Of a stretch of DNA of 64,000 nucleotides, positions 25,809-34,846 are shown piece by piece. The first letter of the stretch is position 1, and every line of letters begins with the position of its first letter. The position numbers and the translations under genes are program-made. Source of the stretch: DATDAW01 sp036525185 (GTDB taxonomy: Bacteria; Verrucomicrobiota; Verrucomicrobiia; Chthoniobacterales; DASVRZ01); NCBI GenBank assembly GCA_036525185.1, contig DATDAW010000002.1, forward strand, positions 1-64,000. Reading direction: 5' to 3'. The notes beneath the pieces are model-generated. The model did no database searches. It saw only the letters and a list, made by a program, of their open reading frames with translations, and was not told the origin of the DNA.

Positions 25809-27797
25809 ATGCAACTCAATACTGAAATCCTGTCCAAAGCCGCCACCGTTGCCCGAGGTCTTGCCATTGATGCTGTCCATAAATCGAACTCGGGGCATCT
25901 TGGACTTCCGCTTGGGTGCGCGGAAATCGGCGCGGTTCTCTTCGGCAAAGCGCTAAGTTATAACCCCGAGGATCCTGCGTGGATTAACCGCGACCGGTTT
26001 GTGCTTTCGGCTGGGCACGGCTCGATGTTTTTGTATGGGTGGTTGCACCTCGCCGGATACGATCTTTCGCTGGAGGAAGTCAAAAATTTCCGAGCGTTGA
26101 ACAGCAAAACTCCGGGGCATCCGGAGTTTCACCACACACCCGGCGTGGAGAGCACGACGGGCCCACTCGGACAGGGCGTGGGCAACGCGGTCGGTATGGC
26201 TGTCGCCTCGAAAATGGCCGAAGCGAAGTTTAACACGGCGGAACACGCGATTTTTGATCACAAGATTGTCGCGCTGGCGGGCGATGGCTGTTTGCAGGAG
26301 GGGGTCGCAGCAGAGGCAGCGGCGTTTGCTGGGCATTTTAAGCTCAGTAATCTCATCCTCATTTACGATTCCAACGACGTCACACTCGATGCCATGGCCA
26401 GTGCCACGCAGAGTGAGGACACCGCCAAGCGTTTCGAAGCCTATGGGTTTGAGGTCCACCACGTGAACGGCCACGACATGTTGGCGTTCCTGGAGGTATT
26501 CGAAAAGGCGAAAGCGTCCACATCGGGCAAGCCACAGTTCATCGTTGCCAAGACGATCATCGCCAAGGGCATTCCGGAAGTGCAAGGCACCAGCAAAGGC
26601 CACGGTGAAGGCGGTGCCAAGTTCGCCGAAGCTGCACGTAAAGGTCTCGGACTGCCCGACGAACACTTTTATATCGATCCGGCCGTCACTGAGTTTTTTG
26701 CGGGGCACAAGGCGGACCTTAAAAAGAAGTACGATGCCTGGCAGGCAACCTTCGCTGCGTGGGAAAAGACGAACCCCGCGTTGTCGGCGGAACTGGATAC
26801 TGGCATCACGAAGGCCATCCCGGCAGACCTCGTTGATAAGATTCCGGTCTTCCCGGCCGAAACGAAAATCGCCACACGCAAAGCGGGCTCCGATGTGCTC
26901 CAGCCGCTGGCGGCGGCGTTGCCGTTGTTCGTCAGCGGAAGCGCGGATTTGCACGGGTCGACGCTCAACTACATCGCTGGCGCCGGAGATTTTACCGCAA
27001 CGACTCCGTCCGGACGCAACATCCGCTACGGCATTCGTGAGCACGGCATGGCGGCGATCATGAACGGCATCGCGTATCACGGTATTTTCCGCGCGTCGGG
27101 CGCGACGTTCCTCGTGTTCGCGGATTACTGCCGTGCTTCGATCCGTCTCGCAGCGCTGTCCGGGTTGCCAACGCTGTATATTTTCACTCACGACTCCGTC
27201 GGTGTCGGTGAGGATGGGCCGACCCATGAACCGGTTGAAACAGTCAGCTCGCTGCGGGTCATCCCGAATCTCGATGTGCTGCGTCCGGCGGACCCCGAGG
27301 AAACCGCAGGTGCGTTTGTAGCGGCCCTTGCGCGAACCGACGGGCCGACCCTGATCGCTCTCACGCGCCAGGCCGTCCCGCTGCTAAGCGAGATTCCCGT
27401 CGAAAACCGCCGGAAAGGCGCGGCTCTAGGCGGTTACATCGCAGTTAAGGAAACCGGTGAGCTAAAAACCATTCTCCTTGGTGCAGGCAGCGAATTGCAA
27501 TATGCGATCGCCGCGGCCAAGGAACTGGGCAAAGGCGTTCGCGTAGTGTCCATTCCCAGCTTTGAGCGGTTCAACCGGCAGAGCGCGGAATACAAGGAAA
27601 GCGTGCTTCCTTCGGCCGTTCGCAAACGCGTCGCGATTGAAGCCGGTGTTTCCGGTCTCTGGTATCAGTACGTTGGCCTCGACGGCAAAGTCGTCGGCAT
27701 CGACCGTTTCGGCCTCAGCGCGCCGGGCGGCACGGTGTTCAAGACCCTGGGCATCGACACGGCCCATGTCGTCGCAGCCGTGCAGAGCCTCGGGTAA
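25809..27797 (+). CDS. tkt: Transketolase
   Basis: ThDP enzyme of the pentose phosphate and Calvin-type pathways, transferring two-carbon units between sugar phosphates. From ATG 25809 (MQLNTEILSKAATVARG) the length is about 662 residues, as expected. Landmarks: SGHLGLPLGCAEIG, HTPGVESTTGPLGQGVGNAVGMA, the GDGCLQEGVAAEAAAFAGH ThDP motif, YGIREHGMAAIMNGIAYHG with the catalytic Glu, and TLYIFTHDSVGVGEDGPTHEP. The upstream in-frame ATG at 25740 adds an unlikely extension. A hairpin with a T-run follows the stop and probably terminates it. Confidence 0.95.
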   Translation: MQLNTEILSKAATVARGLAIDAVHKSNSGHLGLPLGCAEIGAVLFGKALSYNPEDPAWINRDRFVLSAGHGSMFLYGWLHLAGYDLSLEEVKNFRALNSKTPGHPEFHHTPGVESTTGPLGQGVGNAVGMAVASKMAEAKFNTAEHAIFDHKIVALAGDGCLQEGVAAEAAAFAGHFKLSNLILIYDSNDVTLDAMASATQSEDTAKRFEAYGFEVHHVNGHDMLAFLEVFEKAKASTSGKPQFIVAKTIIAKGIPEVQGTSKGHGEGGAKFAEAARKGLGLPDEHFYIDPAVTEFFAGHKADLKKKYDAWQATFAAWEKTNPALSAELDTGITKAIPADLVDKIPVFPAETKIATRKAGSDVLQPLAAALPLFVSGSADLHGSTLNYIAGAGDFTATTPSGRNIRYGIREHGMAAIMNGIAYHGIFRASGATFLVFADYCRASIRLAALSGLPTLYIFTHDSVGVGEDGPTHEPVETVSSLRVIPNLDVLRPADPEETAGAFVAALARTDGPTLIALTRQAVPLLSEIPVENRRKGAALGGYIAVKETGELKTILLGAGSELQYAIAAAKELGKGVRVVSIPSFERFNRQSAEYKESVLPSAVRKRVAIEAGVSGLWYQYVGLDGKVVGIDRFGLSAPGGTVFKTLGIDTAHVVAAVQSLG

Positions 27798-27844
27798 ACC
27801 CGACGGACGGCGGCATTGGCCGCCCATAAATGAATTCACGACAT

Positions 27845-27901
27845 CGGCGCTTTCGCCGTTCACTCTTTTGAAGAGTGAGCGGCAGAGCGCCGTTGCTTTT
27901 T
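27845..27901 (+). terminator. Hairpin terminator after transketolase
   Basis: CGGCGCT (27845-27851) pairs with AGCGCCG (27886-27892), and inside it CCGTTCACTCTT (27856-27867) pairs with AAGAGTGAGCGG (27871-27882) with one G-T pair. The structure is followed by TTGCTTTTT. It lies about 50 bases after the tkt stop on the plus strand. Confidence 0.7.
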
Positions 27902-28095
27902 GAAACACGAAGGAGACGAGGTCTTCGCCTATATGCATCGCGCGAGGCGCCTACAAGTGCGCTGCGGGGCCGCTTTGCCTTGCCCGTGTGACAAGGTTTT
28001 GAGGCAAGAAGCCCTGGAGTGGTTTCCAGAGTGACGGGTTTCGCCGGGAAAGCGGTGCCTCAGCACCGCAGTCCAGGGGCGGCCGCGCCGCAAAG
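27902..28095. other. Non-coding gap between tkt and hisC
   Basis: The whole gap between the two convergent genes is 298 bases. Beyond the tkt terminator it is GC-rich with several short inverted words but no convincing ORF, RNA gene or second T-tailed terminator. Frames crossing it are extensions of hisC shadows. Confidence 0.5.
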
Positions 28096-29214
28096 TCAGG
28101 CCACCGCCAGGGCCGCTTTGCGGACAACAGGCAGTTTCTCCAACTCGTCAATAAACCGGCGGTTCTGCGGCATCGTGCCGACAGACACGCGGATCCATTC
28201 CCGCAGCTTGTATTCCTCCATCGCCCGGATGATGACCCCCTTCTTGAGCAGCTCCTTGAAAACGACGTTTCCGTCTCCCACGCGTACCAGGACGAAATTC
28301 GCCTCGCTTGGCACGAACTCCAGCCCAAGACGTGTGAACTCCGCTTCCAGAAAATCGCGTCCTTCGAACGTGATCTGCCGTGTTCGATTGACGTGATCCT
28401 CGTCCAGCAGCCCCGCTAATGCACCGGCCTGCGCGATCGCATTCGTGTTGAACGGCTGCCGCGTCTTCTGCAGCACGGAAATCAGGTTTTCGTGTCCCAA
28501 TCCGTAGCCGATTCGCAGACTAGCGAGACCCTGGATCTTGGAAAACGTTCGTAAAACAACAACGTTTTCATGCGTTTTCAGAAACCTCAACGTATCTGGC
28601 GGGTTCTTCAAAAACTCATAATACGCCTCATCGAAGACCACGACGACGTGTTCCGGGACCTTTTCCAGAAACCGCTCGATGGCCTCGTCGGAAACCAGCG
28701 TGCCCGTCGGATTGTTTGGATTCGCCACAAAAATCAGCGAGGTGCGGTCCGTGATCGCCGCGGCCATCGCTTCCAGGTCGTGCGTGAATCCGGGGTCCGG
28801 AATTTCCACGGTGGTTGCGCCCTGCAATTTGGCCATGATTTTGTAAACAACGAACGCATGATCGGCCACAATGATCTCCGCTCCGGGATGCAAGAACGCG
28901 TGTCCGAGAAACTCGATGATCTCATTCGAACCGTTGCCAAGAATGACGTTTGAAATTCCCAACCCCGTCTTTTTTGCGATGGCTTCGCGCAGATAATAGC
29001 CGCCGCCATCCGGATAAAAATGGGCCCGATCGAGCGCTTCGATCATTGCTTTCTTCGCAAAAGGTGATGGACCGAGGGGGTTTTCGTTCGAAGCGAGTTT
29101 GATGATTTGCGACGGCTCGAGGCCGAGCTCGCGGGCAACGTCCTCGATGGGCTTGCCAGGTACGTAAGCGACCAGATCGCGAAGTTGCGGGTTTGCGTAA
29201 TCCCAGATTGACAT
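28096..29214 (-). CDS. hisC: Histidinol-phosphate aminotransferase
   Basis: PLP-dependent class I/II transaminase in histidine synthesis, converting imidazole acetol phosphate to histidinol phosphate with glutamate as donor. The 372-residue protein has KLASNENPLGPSP, YPDGGGYYLREAIA, GNGSNEIIEFL, the VANPNNPTGT turn, the VVFDEAYYEF Asp/Tyr pair and the PLP lysine K226 in RTFSKIQGLASLRIGYG. The C-terminal Arg-containing REWIRVSVGT fits HisC. No other his genes are adjacent, so it is a stand-alone copy and could also act on aromatic amino acids. Confidence 0.93.
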   Translation of the reverse strand: MSIWDYANPQLRDLVAYVPGKPIEDVARELGLEPSQIIKLASNENPLGPSPFAKKAMIEALDRAHFYPDGGGYYLREAIAKKTGLGISNVILGNGSNEIIEFLGHAFLHPGAEIIVADHAFVVYKIMAKLQGATTVEIPDPGFTHDLEAMAAAITDRTSLIFVANPNNPTGTLVSDEAIERFLEKVPEHVVVVFDEAYYEFLKNPPDTLRFLKTHENVVVLRTFSKIQGLASLRIGYGLGHENLISVLQKTRQPFNTNAIAQAGALAGLLDEDHVNRTRQITFEGRDFLEAEFTRLGLEFVPSEANFVLVRVGDGNVVFKELLKKGVIIRAMEEYKLREWIRVSVGTMPQNRRFIDELEKLPVVRKAALAVA

Positions 29215-29508
29215 CGGGTCACCTTAGCGGGTGCGGAATAACTGGCAAGCGCCAGCGAACGCAGCTACACGGTTAACGCAGGACCTGGCATCTGCTTGCT
29301 GCAAGCCGCGAAATCTTTGACAGATAGATGCCCCATTTTTGCGTCGCTGGAGTCTTTGTCGCTGTGGGAGAACCGATCCACACGGCATTCCACAGCGAAG
29401 CTGGCCATCGTAAAAGCTAATTGGCTAGTGCGATGATTGTCCGCTCATTTAATTAGTGCCAACTGAGAAGTGCGGCGATGCTCGTCGCTCCCCTGCGGTT
29501 TTGCCAGG
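29215..29508. other. Intergenic region upstream of hisC
   Basis: A 294-base gap between the VOC-protein stop and the hisC start, both on the minus strand. It should carry the hisC promoter. I found no convincing -10/-35 pair, riboswitch, tRNA or repeat in it. No T-box or leader-peptide His run is visible. Confidence 0.4.
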
Positions 29509-29928
29509 CTAGTTTGGGGGCATGTATTTTTCCCAGAATCCGACCGCAGGCTCTATCTGTTGCACGACGTCCACCCACATGCCCGCGGGATCAAACAACC
29601 CAAATCGTCGCTGTCCCCACGGTTCATCACTTACGGGATAAGCGATGGCAATACCTGCCCTTTTGAGCCGCTCAAATTCCACTGCCGCATCAACGACCTG
29701 GAGGGTGAGGAACATGCCTTTGCCATCAAAAACTTCGGGACCAGGTGGTTGAGAGGGGTGGTTGGAAGCCATGAACGCGACCCCGAAACGGTCGTCGCCA
29801 CCCGGTGTCATATACACAAACCACGAAGCCTCGAAAACCACCTGGAAGCCGAAGTGGCGGGTGTAGAAATCTCGGCACTCGGCCAACCTCGTTGTTACGA
29901 CAATGGGATATGCGGCTTGTAATTGCAT
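29509..29928 (-). CDS. VOC (glyoxalase/bleomycin-resistance) superfamily protein
   Basis: A 139-residue protein with the paired beta-alpha-beta-beta-beta fold of the vicinal oxygen chelate superfamily: YPIVVTTRLAECRDFYTRHFGFQVVFEA in the first half and FLTLQVVDAAVEFERLKRAG then RRFGLFDPAGMWVDVVQQ in the second. The Asp-Pro-x-Gly turn is typical. Members include glyoxalases, dioxygenases and antibiotic-binding proteins; the metal ligands are not clear enough to choose. It lies 43 bases downstream of tdh on the same strand, so cotranscription is possible. Confidence 0.85.
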   Translation of the reverse strand: MQLQAAYPIVVTTRLAECRDFYTRHFGFQVVFEASWFVYMTPGGDDRFGVAFMASNHPSQPPGPEVFDGKGMFLTLQVVDAAVEFERLKRAGIAIAYPVSDEPWGQRRFGLFDPAGMWVDVVQQIEPAVGFWEKYMPPN

Positions 29929-29971
29929 GGATGATCCTTTTTTACTCTTTCTTTAGCCCTGATAGAGTCTG

Positions 29972-31006
29972 CTAAGAGAGATTCTTCCAATCCAGGATCA
30001 CTTTGCCGCTGTTGCCGGAGCGCATCACGGCGAAGCCTTGCTCGAAATCCTTGGCGCCGAAGCGGTGAGTGATCACGGGGCGGATGTCCAGGCCGCTCTG
30101 GATCATTACCGTCATTTTGTACCACGTCTCGTACATCTCACGGCCGTAGATCCCTTTCAGCGTGAGCATGTTGAAAATGACTTTGTTCCAGTCAATAGCC
30201 ATTTCGCCGCCGGGGATGCCTAGCATGGCGATTTTGCCGCCGTGGCACATGTTGTCGATAAGGCTGCGGAAAGCAGACGGATTCCCGGACATTTCAAGGC
30301 CAACGTCGAACCCTTCGACCATGCCCAGTTGTTTTTGAACACCCGCGACGTCGCCTTTGGTCACGTTGAGGGCAACATCAACGTTCATCTTTTTGGCCAG
30401 ATCGAGCCGGAAATCGTTCACATCGGTGATAACGACAAACCGTGCTCCGGCGTGCCGGACGACTGCGGCGGCCATGAGCCCGATTGGTCCGGCGCCCGTG
30501 ATGAGGACGTCCTCGCCCAGAACATCGAAACTGAGCGCAGTGTGGACCGCATTTCCCAGGGGATCGAAAATGGACGCCACGTCGAGATCGATGCCGGGAC
30601 GGTGATGCCAGATATTGGTCATCGGGAGCGCCAGATACTCCGCGAAGGCACCGGGCCGGTTGACCCCGACTCCCTGGGTGTCCTTGCAAAGATGACGCCG
30701 TCCCGCGAGGCAATTGCGGCATCGTCCGCAGACGACATGTCCTTCGCCACTGACGATTTCGCCCGGAAAAAAATCGTGCACATTGCTGCCGACTTCCTCA
30801 ATCGTCCCGACGAATTCATGGCCGACAATCATCGGAACCGGGATTGTTTTTTGGGCCCAAGCGTCCCAGTTGTAGATGTGGAGGTCGGTCCCGCAAATGC
30901 CCGTCCGATCGACGCGGATCAAGACGTCGTTGATACCGATCTTGGGGATGGGAGCATCTTCGAACCAGAGACCGGGTGAGGCTTCGCGTTTGACGAGAGC
31001 TTTCAT
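29972..31006 (-). CDS. tdh: L-threonine 3-dehydrogenase (zinc alcohol dehydrogenase family)
   Basis: NAD-dependent oxidation of threonine to 2-amino-3-ketobutyrate. From ATG 31006 (MKALVKREASPGLWFEDAP) it has about 344 residues. Catalytic zinc ligands are in GICGTDLHIYNWD and GHEFVGTIEEVG; the structural zinc has four Cys in CGRCRNCLAGRRHLC. A Rossmann GAGPIGLMAA and the Tdh-specific GIYGREMYETWYKM support the assignment over general alcohol dehydrogenases. The frame extends to 31105 without similarity. The partner 2-amino-3-ketobutyrate ligase (kbl) is not adjacent. It is divergent from the subtilase gene. Confidence 0.92.
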   Translation of the reverse strand: MKALVKREASPGLWFEDAPIPKIGINDVLIRVDRTGICGTDLHIYNWDAWAQKTIPVPMIVGHEFVGTIEEVGSNVHDFFPGEIVSGEGHVVCGRCRNCLAGRRHLCKDTQGVGVNRPGAFAEYLALPMTNIWHHRPGIDLDVASIFDPLGNAVHTALSFDVLGEDVLITGAGPIGLMAAAVVRHAGARFVVITDVNDFRLDLAKKMNVDVALNVTKGDVAGVQKQLGMVEGFDVGLEMSGNPSAFRSLIDNMCHGGKIAMLGIPGGEMAIDWNKVIFNMLTLKGIYGREMYETWYKMTVMIQSGLDIRPVITHRFGAKDFEQGFAVMRSGNSGKVILDWKNLS

Positions 31007-31103
31007 GGGAAAAGAGGGACAACAAAGCAGAAAACCGGAAACGCAAAAACCCGAAACGTAAGAATTAGTGGGCCCAAGGACGCTTTTTGGAGTTAAATCG
31101 AAC

Positions 31104-32690
31104 ATGCGTCGGCGCCTCGGGGTTTACGTGCTGCTGGCAATGGCTGTCACGGGAGTCATTGTGTGGATCTTGGTTGCGGGGAGGACGGATCCCGAGAGGC
31201 ATGAGGCGATTACTGGGACGGAGAGGAATCATCCGCCCCCTTCGCTCGATCTGCCACTTTCTGAGAAGGTCGCTCCGCCGGGACGCCCCCCGAAAATTAT
31301 TCCCTCGGCAAACGCAAGAGATGGCGAACTGCTTGTCCGCTTCAAGAACGCCGGTGAGGTGCAGGTTTTCCTCGCGAGAGCCAGGCAACTTGGCGTGCGT
31401 GTGCTCGGACGTCTTCCCCGGCTGAACACCGTCCGCATCGGCTACGACACCTCGGAGCAAGGAGAGGCGCTGCATTCGTCACTCCCTGCTGGCGCCACGG
31501 CGGAAAGCAATTTCATCGTTTCAGTTCCAGCGAATCCCGAACCGGGATCCACCGCGTTTGGCGGGCCGTATCTCGGTTTTGGCGATCAGGCACTTTCCTG
31601 GCTGGGCGTTCCCACCGACCACTCTTCCTGGGGGGAGGGGATTAAGATCGCGGTTTTGGATTCGGGTGTGAAACGGGGTGATGGCGGCAATTTTCAATCG
31701 GTGCAGGAAATTGATCTTATCGGCTCTCAATCCAAGGGAATGTCCGATCACGGCACAGCGGTGACGTCGATTGCGACCAGTGTGGCTCCCGAAGCGAGCG
31801 TTTTGAGCATCAAAGTGATCGACGCGCAGGGGGTAGGTGACAGTTTTACTGTAGCGGAGGGGATCCTTGAGGCGGTGGATAATGGTGCGCGGGTCATTAA
31901 CATCAGTCTCGGTTCCGAGGGCGACAGCTCGGTTTTGCGGAATGCAGTCAATTATGCATTGCAAAACAATGTTGCTGTGGTCGCTGCCGCCGGAAATGAA
32001 GGCGCGACCTCGGTTTCCTTCCCGGCGGCTTATCCGGGAGTCATTGCCGTGACGGCTGTTGATGCGAACGGCCGGCACGCGACGTTCGCCAATACAGGAG
32101 CCGTATCGATTGCCGCGCCAGGGATCGCCGTGGGCGTCCCCTGGACCGACGTATCGGACCCGGCCACGATGTTTAGCGGAACATCAGCGGCGGCGCCGTT
32201 TGTGAGTGGGACGATTGCGGGAATTCTTTCGCAAAGCGGCTCGATGACGGCGCGGGAGGCGGGAAATCTATTGATCCAATATTCGAACGACGCCGGCGCG
32301 CCAGGTCAGGATGCCGTGCTGGGCTCTGGAATCTTGAATGTGGACCGCGTCGTCAAGCGGAACGTCAGCGGAATCAACGATGCTGCGATTGCAGATATCT
32401 ATGTAACTCCTTCCAAATCAGGTCAGTACTCCGCTGCGGTGACCATTCAAAATCGTGGCACAACGATTCTCAATGGCGCGCAACTCGAAATCCAGGTCGG
32501 AGGCCAAACTTGGCGATATCAATTTGGCGGATTGAACGTCGGACAGGTCGCGACCCAAACCCTTTCGTTAACCTCTGATCAATTGACGCAGTCGTCCGGA
32601 ATCGAGGTCCAATCGCGCGTCTCGACTGCTGCGACCGATTCCAAACCTGCGAACGATGCTAAAACCGTCATATTGAGTGTCGAGAAGTAA
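31104..32690 (+). CDS. Subtilisin-like serine peptidase (S8 family), membrane-anchored or secreted
   Basis: From ATG 31104 (MRRRLGVYVLLAMAV) it has 528 residues: an N-terminal hydrophobic segment (signal or anchor, residues 5-25), a prodomain-like region with LLVRFKNAGEVQVFLARA (75-140), the S8 catalytic domain, and a C-terminal beta-rich tail (about 435-528) with a CARDB-like pattern. The catalytic triad is Asp186 (AVLDSG), His216 (SDHGTAVTSI) and Ser361 (FSGTSAAAP), with oxyanion Asn298 (AAGNEG). An active, exported endopeptidase is expected. It is a lone plus-strand unit divergent from tdh. Confidence 0.92.
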   Translation: MRRRLGVYVLLAMAVTGVIVWILVAGRTDPERHEAITGTERNHPPPSLDLPLSEKVAPPGRPPKIIPSANARDGELLVRFKNAGEVQVFLARARQLGVRVLGRLPRLNTVRIGYDTSEQGEALHSSLPAGATAESNFIVSVPANPEPGSTAFGGPYLGFGDQALSWLGVPTDHSSWGEGIKIAVLDSGVKRGDGGNFQSVQEIDLIGSQSKGMSDHGTAVTSIATSVAPEASVLSIKVIDAQGVGDSFTVAEGILEAVDNGARVINISLGSEGDSSVLRNAVNYALQNNVAVVAAAGNEGATSVSFPAAYPGVIAVTAVDANGRHATFANTGAVSIAAPGIAVGVPWTDVSDPATMFSGTSAAAPFVSGTIAGILSQSGSMTAREAGNLLIQYSNDAGAPGQDAVLGSGILNVDRVVKRNVSGINDAAIADIYVTPSKSGQYSAAVTIQNRGTTILNGAQLEIQVGGQTWRYQFGGLNVGQVATQTLSLTSDQLTQSSGIEVQSRVSTAATDSKPANDAKTVILSVEK

Positions 32691-32801
32691 CCTGCGACGA
32701 TCGGCTTCGACGCCGTTTCCAAGATCAGGGTTGACCCCAGGCGAGGGCGGTGGCTAGAACGGGCCCTCAACGATGGCCACCACGATTCATAGAGGCTAGC
32801 G

Positions 32802-33722
32802 ATGCTGGCATTCTCTACCTGCTGGAATTCAGCGCGACACACGAAGGGAGAGGAAATGATCGAGGAAATCCTCCGCCTCGGTTTTGATACGATTGAGCTG
32901 AGCCACGGCGTGCGCATTACGCTGCTGGAGGGCGTCCGCAAGATTTATGAGCGCGGCGATGTGCGGATCAGCAGCCTGCATAATTTCTGCCCGCTGCCTG
33001 TCGAAGTGACGACGGCGTCGCCCAACTGCTATCAATACACGTCGCATGTGCGCACTGAACGGGAACGCGCCGTGCGGCTTACTCGCCAAACGATCGACTG
33101 GGCGGCGCGATTCCAGGCGGCGTTTGTCGTGTTGCATCTCGGCTCCGTGCCGATGCCGGCGGTGACAGATCAACTGGCGGATTTAATCCTCGCGGGAAAG
33201 CAGTTTACCCGGGAGTTCACACAGAAAAAACTGGCTGCCGTTCGTGAGCGTGAAGCGAAAGGCCCCATGTATGTGCAGCGGGCGTCGATTGCGCTAAAAG
33301 CAGTGGCTGCCTACGCGGCGGAGCGAAATATTTACCTCGGGATCGAGAGCCGCGAAGCCTACGAGGAGATCCCGAACGAGCGGGAGATGCTGCCGATACT
33401 CGAGGATGTGAATTCGCCTTATGTCGGCTACTGGCACGACTTTGGACACGCCCAGCGCAAGGCTAATCTGTCGTTCCTGGATCACTACGAATGGCTATCG
33501 TCGATGCGCCACCGGATTTTTGGATGTCATTTGCATGACACCATCTGGCCGGATCGCGATCACAACGTCCCCTTTGCTGGAAGTATCCCATTCGACCGGT
33601 TGGTGCCATTGATCCCGCCACGAACCCTTTTTACGTGGGAACTAAGTCCGCGACGTCAGGTCGAGGAAATCCAACAGGCCAGGAAAAAGTGGTTGGAGAA
33701 ATTTCCTGAGACCGCAGAGTAA
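32802..33722 (+). CDS. Sugar phosphate isomerase/epimerase-like TIM-barrel protein
   Basis: A 306-residue xylose-isomerase-like (AP endonuclease 2) TIM barrel. Indicators are the start MLAFSTCWNS, the FDTIELSHG strand, VVLHLGSVPMPA, NIYLGIESREAYEEIP with the metal Glu, VGYWHDFGHAQ with metal Asp/His, and FGCHLHDTIWPDRDHNVPF with a further His-x-His-Asp. These positions suit a divalent-metal isomerase. The physiological sugar or cyclitol is not predictable. No sugar-catabolic neighbours are present. Confidence 0.85.
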   Translation: MLAFSTCWNSARHTKGEEMIEEILRLGFDTIELSHGVRITLLEGVRKIYERGDVRISSLHNFCPLPVEVTTASPNCYQYTSHVRTERERAVRLTRQTIDWAARFQAAFVVLHLGSVPMPAVTDQLADLILAGKQFTREFTQKKLAAVREREAKGPMYVQRASIALKAVAAYAAERNIYLGIESREAYEEIPNEREMLPILEDVNSPYVGYWHDFGHAQRKANLSFLDHYEWLSSMRHRIFGCHLHDTIWPDRDHNVPFAGSIPFDRLVPLIPPRTLFTWELSPRRQVEEIQQARKKWLEKFPETAE

Positions 33723-33849
33723 ATGATTGTGGATACGCTCTTGGCGTAGCGAAGCGCCTTGGAATACTGCGTTACGGCAAAGCTTTGCGCGTGTGACGGG
33801 TTCGACAGCAAGGCCCCACCAAAGGCGACCATGCCGAAATTCGGTCCAC

Positions 33850-34824
33850 TCACTCGAAATAGGCCGCAAAGTGATCTGCATTCTGTTCGAGACGTCGTTT
33901 GAGATTGGCCTGGACGGTCTCCGGACCGGAGGTTGTTTGGGAAGCGGCGGCTGTGCAGAGGTCGACCAGACCCGAAAAATCGCTGAAGGAAACGAATTCC
34001 GCGGCAATTTTGCCGTCCAGACCGCAGTTGTGGTAGTTGCCGAGGGCGATGCACAACGCGCCGCAGCGGACATCGTAAACTTGGTACGCTGTGGCTTCAC
34101 AGGTGCCGCCAGCCATCAGGCAACGTTGGAAAGTAATGCCGGCCGTTTGTGCCGCGGCGACCAGTTGAGCCGTGATTCTCGGATCGAACACGGAGATTTT
34201 GTCGCCGACGCGAATGATCGGCCCATCGCCCATACGTGCTGGAAGTCGTTCGGGGCTGGTCTCCAGCGAAATTACGGTGATGTTTTCCGGCAAAATCGAA
34301 GAAGCCGCGAGTTTCATGGCGCCAACAAGACCCACTTCCTCGGCGCGCGTGAACAGGCCAAGAACGGTGCAGTCGACCTGTTTTTCTTCGAGATCATGCA
34401 TCATTGCAACGATAGCAACGCAGCCAATCAGGTCATCGCATGCGCGGCTGTGGATTTTACCGTCCCTGAGGTCGAGAGCCGGCAATTTCCACATGGCAAA
34501 AGCGCCGTCGCTGAAATTTTCCACCTCGCAAGTGGCAAGGTAATCTTCGGGAACGCCGCCCAAGAAATCCATCGGCTCATCGGATTTTTGAGGATGCCTG
34601 ACCCATCCGGGGTGATCCATATGCGCGGCAAAAGCAAACGCCGGCAGGTGACCGCCGCGCTGGTATGTGGCAATCAAATTTCCAAAATTATCCTCCGCCA
34701 ATCTCACCGAGGGCAATTTATCCAACTGACGCCGGATCTCCGCCCGCACAAATTCTTCGTGGAAAGGCGCCGTTGGCTGATTCAGGATCGATCGAGTGAG
34801 AGCAACAAGTTTTTCAGCGAGCAT
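33850..34824 (-). CDS. M42-like (M20/M28 clan) metallo-aminopeptidase
   Basis: A 324-residue cytoplasmic dizinc peptidase. The metal and catalytic residues follow the M42 order: His-Asp in AAHMDHPGW, Asp in SRACDDLIGCVA, the Glu pair in LFTRAEEVGLVGAM, an acidic residue in VISLETSPER, then GGTCEATAYQ (M42 has GGTDA) and the late His in GNYHNCG. It is divergent from the LpxL-like gene with only 22 bases between start codons. It probably processes short peptides; deacetylase-type M20 functions cannot be ruled out. Confidence 0.85.
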   Translation of the reverse strand: MLAEKLVALTRSILNQPTAPFHEEFVRAEIRRQLDKLPSVRLAEDNFGNLIATYQRGGHLPAFAFAAHMDHPGWVRHPQKSDEPMDFLGGVPEDYLATCEVENFSDGAFAMWKLPALDLRDGKIHSRACDDLIGCVAIVAMMHDLEEKQVDCTVLGLFTRAEEVGLVGAMKLAASSILPENITVISLETSPERLPARMGDGPIIRVGDKISVFDPRITAQLVAAAQTAGITFQRCLMAGGTCEATAYQVYDVRCGALCIALGNYHNCGLDGKIAAEFVSFSDFSGLVDLCTAAASQTTSGPETVQANLKRRLEQNADHFAAYFE

Positions 34825-34846
34825 CGCGAACCGATTTGATTGAACG

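Noticed and set aside
25953..27227. 424-codon open frame antisense to transketolase
   Set aside because: Arg/His-rich translation without domain resemblance. It is a shadow of the GC-rich tkt gene.
29215..29508. hisC upstream gap checked for a T-box, His leader peptide or tRNA
   Set aside because: No run of His codons, no T-box core sequence and no cloverleaf could be recognised by eye.
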